Shown one piece after another: positions 12,998 through 25,330 of a stretch of 64,000 nucleotides of DNA. Made by a program: the position numbers and the translations under genes. Every line of letters starts with the position of its first letter. Position 1 is the first letter of the stretch. The stretch lies in assembly GCA_022393335.1 (NCBI GenBank), contig JAJEKB010021191.1, forward strand, positions 717,861-781,860, in the 5' to 3' direction. This stretch comes from Macrotrachela quadricornifera (taxonomy: Eukaryota > Rotifera > Eurotatoria > Philodinida > Philodinidae). The notes under the pieces are model-generated. The model was given only the letters and a program-made list of their open reading frames with translations, was not told where the DNA came from and did not search any database.

Positions 12998-13914
12998 TTA
13001 AGGGGGCCCCACCCCTTAGAAAAATGGCTTTTTTCGAAAATAAATCAATATTGAGTTTTAAGTATAGGAAGATGCGCCGAAATTTCCTCTTTCAGAATAT
13101 GTATGGTTTTTTGAAAAATGGTTAGGTGTCCAAAGACTTATCGTAAAAAATTTCCACCCTACTACCTGTTTTCCTAGAAATTTTTATGGTTTTCACTTTT
13201 CGAAAAACCGCTTATTGTTCCATATAACCGCATTGCATAAAACATTTTTTTATATTGAGTATGATAGATAGCGTTAGCTTATTCACCTGTTGCGAGTTTT
13301 AAAAAAGTCCATTGGCATTTATTGAAAATATACCATGTAAACATGTTTTTTTGGGATTTGGCTGTAAAAATCTATTTCTAAAACTTCTTTTGCGTTTTTC
13401 TAAAAACGTAGTTTCCAATCAGGAAAATTGGAATCACTCCTTCATATCTTGAGCTATACCCAATATTTTTTTTTATTTTAAAGGTCTCGACCAGAGTAAA
13501 CTTTTCATCAACCAGTTTTTTTAAATTCGACTCTTGGGCTGAGAAAAGTTGGTTTTACTGTCGTCGAATTACCGTTTTTCATGATTATTTTAAGGCATGT
13601 GCACCAAAACATTATTAAAAAATCAATAATACACAATTTAAAAATTCTGTCTGATGAAAAGTTGCATACTGACATTAGCTTTAATTTGAGACAATCCCGA
13701 GCCTCCTACCGTGTATTACGACGGAGTGATGTCGATTTTCCTGAAGGACAAAAATGACCTATGATGCAGCTGGAACTCCGGTCTACTACGACCAATCGGT
13801 CTGAAAATTTTACCAGAAACGCATCTCATCAGGATTAGTCATCCCTGAAAATTTCAGCTCAAAAGACCCATTCTAAGTGGGAAATCATTTCTGAGGGGGG
13901 GGGGGGGGGCTTAA
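12998..13914. mobile_element. TTAA-flanked non-autonomous insertion in the flank of unit 1
   Basis: Units 2 and 3 are continuous where unit 1 carries about 909 extra bases bounded by TTAA at 12998-13001 and 13911-13914. The left end is GGGGGCCCCACCCC, and the right end is a G run of about 15 followed by C. TTAA duplication is the hallmark of piggyBac-type insertion. No transposase frame is present. The end similarity is low-complexity, so the superfamily call is tentative while the insertion itself is well supported by the empty sites. Confidence 0.65.
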
Positions 13915-15523
13915 TATTCTTTGAACAAAGAAAAAGCGAATTGTTAGATTAGTGTTACCTGTCGTCTATTCTTACCTTATGAATTCTTCTATAATAATTT
14001 AGTTTTCACTGCTAGCGTATATATAATGTTCTAATCTCTATCTCTTTCTCGTTATCATCTTATCTGTTGTTTTGAGCAAATATTGCTGCTACCATCATCT
14101 GACTTATTTGCTCGAATCACGCGACAAATGCTCTTCACAAAATGTCCTTTTAGTTGAATATCCTTTATTCTTAGCTTAAAAGATTTCATATAAGACATGT
14201 TAAAAATCTAACTGACGTTGTTATTCAAAGATACAATTGTAGCGATAAAATTACATGAATAGAGACTTTAGTTACTCACTGATATACTGAATGAGCTAAG
14301 AAAATAAACCTAAGATTATTAACCTATTCGAATCTATACGAAGTTGATAAATTAAAAAAAGAAACATTTTAAAATGATATCGAATGATTCTGTTATAATG
14401 GATGAGGTGTTAGTATCGTCGTCACCTTCAGCAACAGCTGAATTGCTGATTAATAAAATAATATCGAATAAAAGAAATTAATCTTAATATTTTATAGTTA
14501 TTATTATTTGAAAAGGAAAAATTACAATAAAGTCAAGAGAATCAACAAACACTGTAATTGATCAATGTTTATTTTGTATCAGACAGAATATTTTATTAAT
14601 AGAGGGTATTTTTTTTGAAGGAGATTTGCAGTGCATAGCATTTTCTAAAGGACTCAAACCCAACCACCCTTCGTTCTAGCCATTTCCTAAGGACCATTAG
14701 TTACGGTTAACGTTTATTCTAATATTTTTGCTCCATCATCCTCTTATCTCATATGTTAACACATATGTATCTTTACTCTTGTCCTCATGTAATTCACCTT
14801 CGATGAATATTTTGTTCTTCTAGTACTTTAATAAAAGTACTTAAAAAACATTCTTATCATCATGTGATTCGCCTTGGTTGAATATTCTGTTTTTTTTGTG
14901 CTTTAACAAAGATATACTAAACACCATTATCATCATCATCTAGTATGTCATATGATTATATCATCTCTCTGTCTTCCTCTTTCTCCCCTTTCTCATTCAT
15001 ATGCACTTATCATACAAAGAATTTTCATCTTTGTATTTATTGCTACTATATCAATTCGTTGCCAATTAATTCCTCACATAAATATGAGAGCAGGGAGTGC
15101 AATTATATATAGATTCGATCATTAACTGTTCGTCTGTTGCTCGCAAATGGCTGAATTGATAAGAGTGAACTGCTTCTTAATTAACGCTCAGAAAGAGTAG
15201 TGAAAATCTCAAGAATAAGAATGGAAGAAGTCTTGCTCCTATTGCGTGTTAGAATTTTTTCGGAATAATTTACATTTAATTTCATGTAAAGCATTAGTTA
15301 TCCTGAATGAGAAAATCAAATTTTTCTCTTACTCTCATATATATGCAACTAACTGATCGATCATTCCATTTATTATTAGATGACTCTCTTGTATTTCAAC
15401 AAACATATACTAAACTAATACCGTATGCACGTGTACTCTCATATGATTTTGTTCTATTTTTCGTCTTATCAAACCTTCTGACAAATCGTCATCTTTGTTT
15501 CATACTAAAGCACCTCTATCATG

Positions 15524-15702
15524 TAGTGGTGGATCTAGGATTTTTGAAGGAAGGGGGATGATAAGGAAAAAACCACTTTTCAAGGTCATTCGAGGTAGTG
15601 TCAATCTATTTTTTCGACCACTTTTGCTGGGAAAAATCAAAAACTTTTTCTCGTAGGGAAGGGCAATCGACCCATTGCCCTCCCCCCCTAAATGCGCCAC
15701 TG
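15524..15702. mobile_element. hAT-like MITE, 179 bp, in unit 1 only
   Basis: The left end TAGTGGTGGATCTAGG and the reverse complement of the right end CAGTGGCGCATTTAGG form terminal inverted repeats. Flanks CTATCATG (15516-15523) and GTATCATG (15703-15710) are an 8-bp target duplication with one mismatch. The homologous positions in units 2 (near 35304) and 3 (near 45100) show a single uninterrupted ATCATG. Eight-base duplications and CAGTGG ends fit the hAT superfamily. Confidence 0.8.
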
Positions 15703-16625
15703 GTATCATGAAAGGAATACATGAATAGATAGCCCATTCTCAAACCTTTCTCAAATGATATGAAGTTCTCTCCAGAAACTCTTCTTTAACCCTCTGAGGA
15801 CGGTGGGACATACGTTGTCCCACTTCTTTTTCAATGAAGAAGAAAATATTTGTTCTGCATTAAATCACGTGGTTTCAATGGCGAAATCTCTTCGCCCTGA
15901 AATCTAGATAATAAATACTGCATTCTAGAGAAACGGTATTTCATCAGATCTGTATTTGGGAGAAGAATATTGCCCGATCCTACACGGAAATATAGAACCT
16001 GATTTAGTTCCATAATCTTGTACGGAATTCTGAGAGACTCCTATCAGAGATGAAGGTGCAAGTAAAACACCTGTTTCATTTTAAATTGTAGAAGAGTCAT
16101 AACTATTTAACAAGTCCTAACTAGAGTTATCATAATGTAGTCTTCACTTTTTTTCATCAAATACTTTTATATGTAAAAGACAAAAAGAAGGTGAATCTTA
16201 TATAACAGAATAGGAGTTCAAGTTAGATTAGACATCGATTGTTCTGCAAACTAGTACTTTCTCTAAAACATGGAAAAAATTGTGTTTTTTTGATTATAAT
16301 AAGTTTTACATAATCATTTTGAGTGGCATACAATAAAATGATCTAAGAATAATTCCGTCCTCAAAGGGTTAATTAAAGATTTTCCTAATTTCTGTATTCA
16401 ATTAATCGAAAAAAACTCTTGCCTCTTCTCCCAATTTGTGGTTTTTCGATCTAGTAACTTTAAATATATTTAATTGTCTTTGTTTGAAAAAGCATATCAA
16501 GATACAGGTCACTACAGAGTCATTTTCTTGATTAAGCTTTGTTTTTTTTTTTATTTTAGTGTGTTTTTTTAGACATAGATCGTATGATCGTTTTTCTCTG
16601 CTAAAAAAATAAGATTTCACAGCAG

Positions 16626-17129
16626 CAGTAAACATTTATTAATGTAAATTATTCAAGTAATTTACACTCACAACACAAAAAAAGAACCAAAATAAATTAA
16701 CTCGAGCTTTCGATGTATTCATACATCATTTTCAAGAGAATCTGTAAAGCATAAGATGTAATTGAAAAGAAAGAAAACATGTCGCTATATATATATTTAA
16801 CTGAGGTCTACGAAAAATGATCGACTTAATTGAAAAAATAATAACATCTTGAAAGTATTTCTGTATTTATGTAAACATATTAAATAATATTGAAACAGGG
16901 ACACAAAGAAAGAAAATTCGTAAGTCATACTATCTTCTGAAAATGAAACATTCTCTGATGTAATCAAGTAATCATAGAACATAAATTACTTCAAAGGAGC
17001 TTAACAACTGTAATGAATATCTATAACCATGAGCCAATTTCTCTTAATCATAAACTAATTAGATCAATAGATCGTTGATAAATTATTAAAGTAGCTTTTT
17101 GAATGAACACATCAGTCATTTTGTTCTAA
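16626..17129. other. Spacer between unit 1 and the MULE transposase
   Basis: No gene recognised. It contains a short palindromic stretch TGTAAATTATTCAAGTAATTT near 16645 and a TA run near 16785. It may include the 5' end of the transposon whose relic follows. Confidence 0.3.
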
Positions 17130-18636
17130 ATGTCAGCGTTTACACTAAGTACAACTCAAAAGAAGATACCTTTATTACTGTGCAAAGGTTTTGGCTATAT
17201 CGTCGATCAAAAAAAGAGCGAAAAAACATATTGGAAGTGTGAATATGCAGGTAAAATGAAATACAAAGGTCGAGTTCACACTGATCCTGGAAATACAACA
17301 TTATTATTCAAAAATGATAACCACAATCATCCGGGCAATGCTGTATCTGCTGAAATTCGAATCTTCGAAGAATAAATTCGTGATCGAGCTATTACCTGCA
17401 ATGAAAGTACACAAGCTGCCATTGATACTTGTTTAACAAATTTATCTGATATTGCTGTTGCTCGTCTTCCTAATTTCAAACATATTAAAAGAAACATTCA
17501 ACATCAACGCGCGAAAAATGATTTACCAAACATTCCACATGATAAAACATTCGATCAAATTCCAGTTAAATTAACAATGACAAAACGAGACAACTTATTT
17601 CTTCAGTTTGACTCTGGCCCAGGGAATGATCGAATAATAATTTTTTCATCCATTGAACAATTGAAGATTCTTGAAAATGGTGAGCAATTATTGGTTGATG
17701 GAAAATGAAAAGTTAGTAAACTTGACATTTTCCTATTTATTAATATCAAATTAATAAATATTTCAGGTCACTCCGTCAATTTTCTATCAATTGTATGCAA
17801 TGCATGTTGTTTATCGTGATGCAGTTATACCTGTTGTTTTTGCGTTATTACCAAATAAAACTGAATTTACTTATCGTCGTCTTATTGAGAAGTTATGTGA
17901 ATTATGTCCATCATGGACTCCTAAATATTTAATGATGGATTTCGAAAAAGCTGCAATGAATGTTTTTGCTGATAAGTTCACAACAAACACAAATTCATCA
18001 TCGATGTCTGGTTGCTTTTTCCATTTGCAAAACAGCATTCAGCGTCAAGTTCAAGTGAGTAATTAAGGAGAAATATATATGTAAAATATTTAAAGTTGTT
18101 CTTTCTTGTAGGAATTGGGATTTAAAAAAAATTATGAACAAGATTCTGAATTTGCACATAATGTAAATAAATTAGATACTCTTGCTTTTATTCATCCAAA
18201 TGATGTTAGTGAAGCATTTGAAAGTCTTCATAATTCTTTACCACAAATTCTTAATCCACTGTTAAATTATTTTGAAGATACTTATATTGCACGGTTACGT
18301 GCAAATGGAAGATCTCAAGCATTGTTTGATATAAACGTTTGGAATATGCATCAAAGGACAACAGATCTTTTAATGAGAACAAATAATGCTGTCGAGTCTT
18401 GGCATCGTTGTTTAAACTCCATCATTCAATACCAACACTCTACTTTGTGGACTTTCATCAATAGTTTAAAGAACGAAGAGCATTTCATTCATTGCCAATT
18501 AGTAAAGCTGAATGTTGGTGAAAAAATTCAACCAAACAAAAACTATTTAAACTATAGCAAACGTCTTCGTCATCTTATCATGCATCCACCACCTACACCT
18601 TTGGAACAACTAGATGGTCTTGTTCATAATTTATGA
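17130..18636 (+). pseudogene. FLYWCH-MULE transposase with two nonsense codons
   Basis: The plus strand encodes a FLYWCH zinc-finger module (residues 19-70: GFGYIVD, YWKCEYA, KGRVHTD, HNHPGN), then a MULE transposase core. In order come LLVDG (first catalytic Asp), PVVFALLPNKTEFTYRRL, YLMMDFEKAA (second Asp), SGCFFHLQ, an intron of about 54 nt (18051-18112 region), and MRTNNAVESWH. It ends at TGA 18634-18636. TAA at 17373-17375 interrupts FEE*IRD where CAA is expected, and TGA at about 17706 falls right after LLVDGK at the donor of a second intron. The second Cys expected in the FLYWCH finger (MKC) is Tyr. All changes point to an inactive relic, although the C-terminal half is well preserved. 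Confidence 0.8.
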
Positions 18637-18714
18637 TTTCTTTTCTTTTTTTTCACTTGTTGTTATCTTCTAAATGTAAATGTTTTTCACAGAATAAATA
18701 TATTTCTCAACAAT

Positions 18715-18870
18715 AACTCTGTCGATTATTTTCCTATAGACTAATTTTCGTAACATTTAATTTTCGTACACATCAATTTTCCTATCGATCAATTTTCGTG
18801 TTGATCAATTATTGTAGATTAATTTTCGTTCGATTTTTTTTCATTCTATCAATTTTCGCTTTCCCACTAA
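18715..18870. repeat. Cluster of AATTTTCG motifs downstream of the MULE relic
   Basis: The motif ATCAATTTTCGT or close variants recurs about seven to eight times in 150 bases at irregular spacing of roughly 12-25 bases, all in the same orientation. This may be the subterminal repeat region of the MULE element. No inverted counterpart was found upstream of 17130. Confidence 0.6.
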
Positions 18871-20227
18871 AACATAACGCAGAACATTCAACTGATGAGT
18901 AATCTTTATTGGGGAATAAGAAATCTGGATCTTGGCCTTACCAAGACTCACACCCTCACCCATAGATCATACATCACAAAACGTCCACAAATTCAACAAC
19001 GTGCCATTTACTCTTCAACAGACATTAATATTTCATTTTAAATAACAAGTTTCTTCCATATCCAAACAGAAAATTTTATTGATAACAATAAACTACTCGA
19101 TAAGATTTTTAATAAAACCGATAATCTCGACCGTGGTAGTTATATCATATCATACTCATCCTGCGATCGGTTGACTATCTACTACCTTGAAGTTAATTTT
19201 AAGTTACTATTAGAGATATAATTTTACATCTTCCAATTTAATTGAAATTAATTTCTCAATACAGATTGTATACCAACTGAAGATCGATCTCTTTAATCGA
19301 GATCGAGATCAGTTGTGGTGTTATATCCTATCATATTCAGTCACCCTCAGCCTCACTCTTACTGGACAATAGATTATTTTCTCTCCGTAAAATTCTCTAT
19401 CCATTGGAATATGATCCAACAATGCATCTACAAGAGATCATGAGTACATAGCTTGTTTGATTTATTAGAAAAATTGATAACAATGTAATTTCAATCGTTC
19501 ATCCTAAAACCTTAGATACTTATCGTTTTTAGTATATTTCATATTGTATTTTTAGAGATGAAGACTGTACGCTAGAGACATCTATAATAGGATGCGTTCC
19601 TCATAAAAGAGACACGCTAATGGTCATTAACAATACATTGTTGTTTTTCTTTTATTATTTTTATAATATTTTGACTATTTTTGAAATTAAAATTGGGGAC
19701 TATTTTAATTGCATCTTAAAAAATATTATATTAAGTATATGTGTTTTTGAAATGGAATATGCAACATAATTTTCGATAATATTAGCTAATTGTTGCTTGC
19801 TAGTTGTAATGATTAATACATTATATTTTTATGTTATAGCAATTATGCCCTTTTCTGTTGAATTTGTACGCGAATGTAATAATATTTATTCATAAATATA
19901 CACATTTCTTTAGAAACAATTAGTTATAATATAATCATAAATTGCCTCCAAGGTCATTACGCGGTATTTCAACAATGGAAATACTCCAATTGATAATTGC
20001 ACTTTAATTAAATACATTTATTTTTATCTGAATGTGTTACAAAATTCATTTAAGAACAGAACTCATGTGGTTTTGAAGTATTTTTTTAATCGATGTATCT
20101 TATAATATAATTTCGATTTATGCTTATGCTTTATTAATTAGCAAAGACTAAATGATGGAATTTGATATTTTGGTGACAATAGCTTACTACGACAACATGC
20201 TACAGAGTTTTGTATAATAAAATAAAT
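18871..20227. other. Non-coding region, nothing recognised
   Basis: AT-rich sequence without a credible coding frame on either strand. It contains two similar short stretches near 19120-19160 and 19300-19340 (TCGACCGTGG/ATCAGTTGTGG followed by TATATCxTATCATA), possibly an old short duplication. Confidence 0.3.
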
Positions 20228-20600
20228 CATATGAATCGATATGATCTTTCATATGACATATCATAAAATACAGTCACATTTGGTGTTATCGAGTTATAAA
20301 TGAATAAAATGACAATTGAACATCTTTCTTCTTCGAATCGTAATAGCTTGTAAGGACAGCATAATACAAAATTGATACAATGGAATAAATTGAATAGATC
20401 GAAATACTCTTTCATTTGATGTATCATACAATACAGTCACACTTGAGGCTAATGAGCTATTAATTAACGAAACGAATATTGAATGTCTTTGATTCTTGTA
20501 CTACTACAGCTTGTAAAAAGAGAATAATACAAAGTTGATGCAAGAAAATAAAATGTACATATTGAAGTGCTTATTCAATTGACGTGTCATACGCAAATGA
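20228..20600. repeat. Tandem repeat, about 175-bp unit, two diverged copies
   Basis: The stretch from about 20245 (ATCTTTCATATGACATATCAT) to 20405 recurs from about 20408 to 20575. It keeps the landmarks CAATACAGTCACA, AGCTTGTAA and AATACAAA(G/A)TTGAT in the same order. A third partial unit starts near 20572 (TTATTCAATTGACGTGTCAT). It is non-coding and diverged by many substitutions. Confidence 0.6.
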
Positions 20601-21044
20601 AATAAAGTATAAAAATTGCATATAGTCGTTTTTTTTTAATGATATTGATATCTTCTAATCTAGTATTGCATAGAGTCGTTTTTAGATTTTCGAAATTCAA
20701 ATTTGTACAATTTAACCTACGTCGTACTTTATTTATCCAAAGATTGGTCATCTTTCATTCGATAAAGGTGAGTTTTTTGTCTATATATTCGAATGTTCTC
20801 ACTCATACTGCACCCTCAAAGATTTTTAAAAACAGAGTTAAAGCCGAAGAGAATGATTTTGAAAGCATTTTGTCATACATATTCGTCTATAAATATATAC
20901 AAGCATGGAAAAAGGAGTGACTCTTCAAATAAATCTTCTGGTTAGATTCTCTGCTGATTTATAGTTGATATTGAACTTTTGAATTAGAAAATAAATACAA
21001 ATCTAAATATAATTTAGGATATAGCGTCACATAATGAATCACAC

Positions 21045-22350
21045 ATGCATGATACAATAATTGGGTCAAATGAAACGGTTGTGTCTTCAATAGAAGACAA
21101 TTTCTTTTTTGAGTTACCACTTTTCGTCCTTTCGCTTCTGTTTTATCTCGATAATGGTCCAATCATTCCAATGCCTTTATTATCAGCCACAGAACCAATT
21201 TCAGCAACAGGTGAAGTCAATTGTATGGAGAGTAGTACTGATGATCCTAATTTAAATTGTAAGTGTTAGAAAAGAGAATACTAATATGAACTATTCGGAG
21301 CATAGAATAGATTATCTTCTCTCAAGAATACTTTTTAACACATCTTTTTCATTCTAAAAGTCCTTAAAATCTTCATTTGAGTAAATGATGAAATTAAAAG
21401 ATACTCGAAAAATTCGCACGGGAACAATGCTAGTAGAAGAATTTTAAAAAAAATGCACAATCATGTTTTCATCACTCAGATTCTTTGAAATATACTCAAT
21501 TCTATTTTCTCTTTGTTTTCTTCCAAAGCAGTTGAACAAGCTGGTGATGATAATATGATGGATATGGACTGGAATAACATCGATATTAATATTCATAAAG
21601 TAGATAATGATTCTAATACTTCTCCTAATTTTAGCTTTGTTTAGGGCTCTACACGAGTATCATGACGTTATCTATCTTCATCATCTAATTCTTCGCTATC
21701 ATCTATGCCGGTGACAAAAAGAATTGTTAAATGAAAAACATGTAAGGAAGAACAAAAATATAAATGCAAAAACAATGCAGATGAAACATGAATGGCGTCA
21801 TCGAGAGCAAATGATTAGTTTGGATATGAATGTCGGTGTCTTCTGTGCTACCACTTATAAAGCAATAAACAGATGTTTTAAAGTAGAAGTGCAACATTTA
21901 TCGAAAGATGAAATTCCAAAGTCATCTTGACCATTGAGTGATCTTCCAAAAATTACAAAAAAGAAAGATTCACAATTTACACCACAGAAACATCAAATAC
22001 AGGCTAAAGTACGGTTAATTCCTTACTATCAGATGAAATATGTTCTCTAAATTCATTTTTTGACAACAACAACTATAGTAGGAACAATACCAGGTTGTGC
22101 TTCATCAATAAGTTTCGAAGTTCGTGATTCAAAAGCAATTCCTCCAAACATGAATAGTATTCAGTTGAATTTTATCAGAAAAGAATTGATTGAGAGAATT
22201 GCAAGTGATATAATGAAGATCAAAGATATGGATTCACCCTTGGATTTAACCGGTGATGAAAAAGCTGTAAAACATTGGATTATAGAGAGATGCCTTAATT
22301 GTATTGATCAACACAAATCGAATATTATTGATTCAAATGCAAACGAATAA
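21045..22350 (+). pseudogene. Decayed gene of unknown family, several exon-like pieces
   Basis: Three plus-strand open pieces lie in succession: 21045-21269 (ends NLNCKC), a piece from about 21532 rich in Asp/Asn (DDNMMDMDWNNIDINIHK) preceded by an AG acceptor, 21724-21930 (HEWRHREQMISLDMNVGVFCATTYKAI and onward), and 22060-22350 (ISFEVRDSKAIPPNMNSIQ and onward). Stops at about 21641 and 21690 and frame changes break continuity. The amphipathic, charged composition and phase-compatible acceptors look like former coding sequence, but no family was recognised. It could alternatively be an intact gene with exons I have joined wrongly. Confidence 0.35.
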
Positions 22351-24280
22351 GTTTTAATTTTCAATTCATAGACACTCATTATTATCGAGCATATATATCT
22401 ATAAAGATTAATTGTATTTGAGAAAAAACTGTTTTTACAAAATAAAAAGATATGATAATGTTTACTTGCCAATTTTCGTTTATTTTACCTTCACATATCA
22501 TTTTATTGTTTCATTATAGGTCCTTTCTATCCTGAATACAAATATTATCAATTAGTATCTATTATTGACACATACATAAGCTGAATACTATTTTTTAACA
22601 GAAAAATCTGTCTAAATTTTATTTACTCGAAAAACTAAGTGTCTCTTTCTTTTCATCTTTCCTGCATTTAAAATATCATAGATTTTCTCTCATACATATA
22701 TACATATATTATGTGACAAAGATAAGCTTCAGACTTCTATTTATAGAATTGATAAAAAATTACTTTAGAGAATATCTTCACATCTCTTTTTTCCAGCGTT
22801 ACAGACTTGCTGTTCAATATCTTTTGCACAAACGTAAACAAATATCATCAGATAGAAAAGTTTTCTCATAGAAAATTGTGTTGCACCTCCTACTTTAGAA
22901 ACAATCACGCAATTAATAATAATCTCTATATTTTGATAAATAAGTACAACTATCTTGTAATTTTATTTTTTCTTTCTATGATACTAAAAGATTTTAATCT
23001 TTTGATCAGATTAGTGCCATTTTATTTATGCAAAATTAATGTTGTCATCATATAAGTCTTTTAAATTCCGATGAAATCCAGATGCCAATAGTTTATTTTA
23101 TATTTTTAGTACTGAACGAATTATCTATATTATACTCTCCATAAAAAAAAGAAGTTTTCCAGGATCTTTTTGTGGATTCTTCCATCAGGTAAAATTCAGA
23201 ACCCTGGAAAAGGTTTTTGAATGCTAGTGGGCTCTGTAAAAAACTATGGAAACTATTTATACTATTTTATCAAAAATAGTTCAGTTTAAAAGAGGTTTTA
23301 TAAAAAAGCTAATAGAACTTTTTATAATTTTTTATTAGAAAAGGTTCAATCTAATACAGTAGGTGCCATATTCAAACCGTTTTACCATAAAATCTTTATT
23401 ACTCTCCAGCAAGAAGATCTGTACCTTAGAAGAAGTTCAATCTTTAAAAATGATGTTGTCTTACAGGAAAAAAACGACTTTTGACAAGTTTGAAGGAGTT
23501 TCCCAATCACCCTAAACCTAATACAGAGAGTATTCATTTACGGTATCTCGAACAAATTTTATCATTAATAACATCAGTGAGTAACGTGGAAAAATACCAT
23601 TGCTGACTTCATAGCATTCTCACATAATTTGTTTGAAATAAATATTTCGACTGCTATCCATAGAAACGAAAAACCTTCTTTAAAATCTTTCGATCATTCG
23701 ACCAGATTGCACACCTATACAATACTCTAAAACATCCGATGATTCCTTCAACTAGGATTGACATCAAGAGAAGGGATGCTACATACTCACTCATCCTTAT
23801 TATCATCTTATTTATGATCTCTCCTGATCATTAAAATAGAATCTAAGTTATTATAAATTAAATCGTCTGATGAGACCGTTAAGCAAAGTTGAAATCGCAA
23901 TCACCATGTGCTTTTCTTTAACTAATCCCTCAAGATTTTCAAGTTCACTGGACGATAAGCGATGGATATCAAATACATCAAGTTATTGAATTGGTTGAAG
24001 ATGGGCAATTGGTGAAAAAATATTCAATGATGAATCTATAAATGTCACTGATTTCATTTGATTAGAACAAGAATGATATGCAGAAATGAATTGATTCATA
24101 TCAAAAGTGAAATAATTAATCTGATTTGAATAAAAAATATGTGTATAATGTTTACTGGTGCTGTTGTCATGTGTGGATATGTCGATGAAGGATACTTAAA
24201 TGTACGCATTCGAAATCGTGGTATTGAATAGATAATTGTACTTATCTTCAATTCATTTTGATAACATCCAACATATTAAT
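22351..24280. other. Non-coding region with a possible small gene remnant
   Basis: Mostly AT-rich non-coding sequence. Around 24145-24230 the plus strand reads MCGYVDEGYLNVRIRNRGIE, which looks like a former exon, but both sides are closed by stops. Near 23150-23220 an imperfect inverted repeat (TTTTCCAGG/CCTGGAAAA) is visible. Nothing else recognised. Confidence 0.3.
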
Positions 24281-24531
24281 CTAGTTGTTGAAAGCAAAAT
24301 GATTCGAGTATGAGTGGAATTTCTTGGATAAAATTCAATTGAACAATTCGTGTTTTAAAAAGAAAATATTCCCATCATTTATCATCAATTAAATCCAATG
24401 AAGCATTTATTCAACAAGTTAAATGTGTTAGTTAAAACAATTTGATTAAACATTGTTCAAGTGATGAAAATAGGACTTGAATATCTAAAAAGAAAACATG
24501 TCTATCTTATCTGTTCTTCCTTCAGTTAGGA

Positions 24532-24750
24532 TTGGTTTTTTTATTTGACGAAATTTTCCAAGAGAGAATATCAATCTCTGATATAAAACCTCCTTTTCAG
24601 ACTTGCCAAACATTTTCAATCGAAATTCAATCAAATTTTGAACGTTTGTACTTTAATTCGATTGATCAAGAGCTGATAAAAACAGATTCAATTGATTTGC
24701 TAATCAAAAGATCGAATGTGACTTCGAGTTATATACCAAAAAGAAACTAA
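24532..24750 (+). other. Open stretch conserved between units 2 and 3
   Basis: About 70 codons are open in the same frame in both 3' flanks (here and 38874-39137), preceded by a T-rich stretch ending in TTCAG that could be a splice acceptor. There are about ten amino-acid differences and no frameshift between the two. No domain recognised and no flanking exon found, so this may be a captured exon fragment. Confidence 0.25.
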
Positions 24751-24979
24751 AAATATGATCGTAAATACAGGTTAACTCATTTGAAATTTACAAAATGATG
24801 AATTCAATGCTAGAATATTGATTTGAAAATCAAATGTAATTATATTCGGAATGAGATAAACAAGAAGAAAAATATATGATAAAATTCCATGCATTAATAT
24901 ATAAATAGATCAAATGTTCTATGATATTTTTTATTAAACGTTTTATTTTCGGAAAAAAAAGATTGAGTACATGAAGAGA

Positions 24980-25330
24980 ACAGAGCTGCCACCAGACCGG
25001 CCTGCCAGGTGATGCTAAATTCTGAAATTCTAATCTGACCTGATCTGTTCATATTATATTGGAGTACACTAATAGACTAGATCAGACCAATATTATTCGC
25101 CGAATTCAATCCTTTCCCGTGCGAGAAAAACCTATGCTAATAGGTCTATTTTATATTAATTTGCTGCTGGTGATGCAAGGATTTATAACACAAGAAAGGG
25201 TTGAATCCGGCCAATAATATTGGCCTGATCTAGTCTATTAATGCACTCCAATATAATATGAGCAGATCAGGTCAGATTAGAATTTCAGAATTCAGCATTG
25301 CCTCGAAGGCTAGCCTGGTGGCAGCTCTGT
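24980..25330. repeat. Foldback element at the 3' end of oxidase copy 2
   Basis: About 351 bp with imperfect terminal inverted repeats of over 120 bp. It starts ACAGAGCTGCCACCAG and ends with CTGGTGGCAGCTCTGT. Inner arms share TCTGACCTGATCTG and its complement. It replaces the sequence found at the equivalent position of copy 3 (a long TA run) and lies about 40 bp beyond the stop codon, so it probably falls in the 3' UTR or terminator region. Confidence 0.9.

Larger units (their letters stand above)
7960..16625. repeat. Duplicated oxidase unit, copy 1
   Basis: One of three diverged copies of the same stretch. From the oxidase gene through about 4 kb of its upstream flank, sequence order matches 25373-35563 and 39461-45410. 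Conserved flank landmarks are the segment after 13915 (TATTCTTTGAACAAAG), the CTCATATATATGC stretch near 15334, and the segment ending in TTTTTCTCTGCTAAAAAA near 16605. Copy-specific insertions are a TTAA-flanked element (12998-13914) and a hAT-like MITE (15524-15702). The upstream flank holds no recognisable gene; it must contain the oxidase promoter. Confidence 0.85.
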
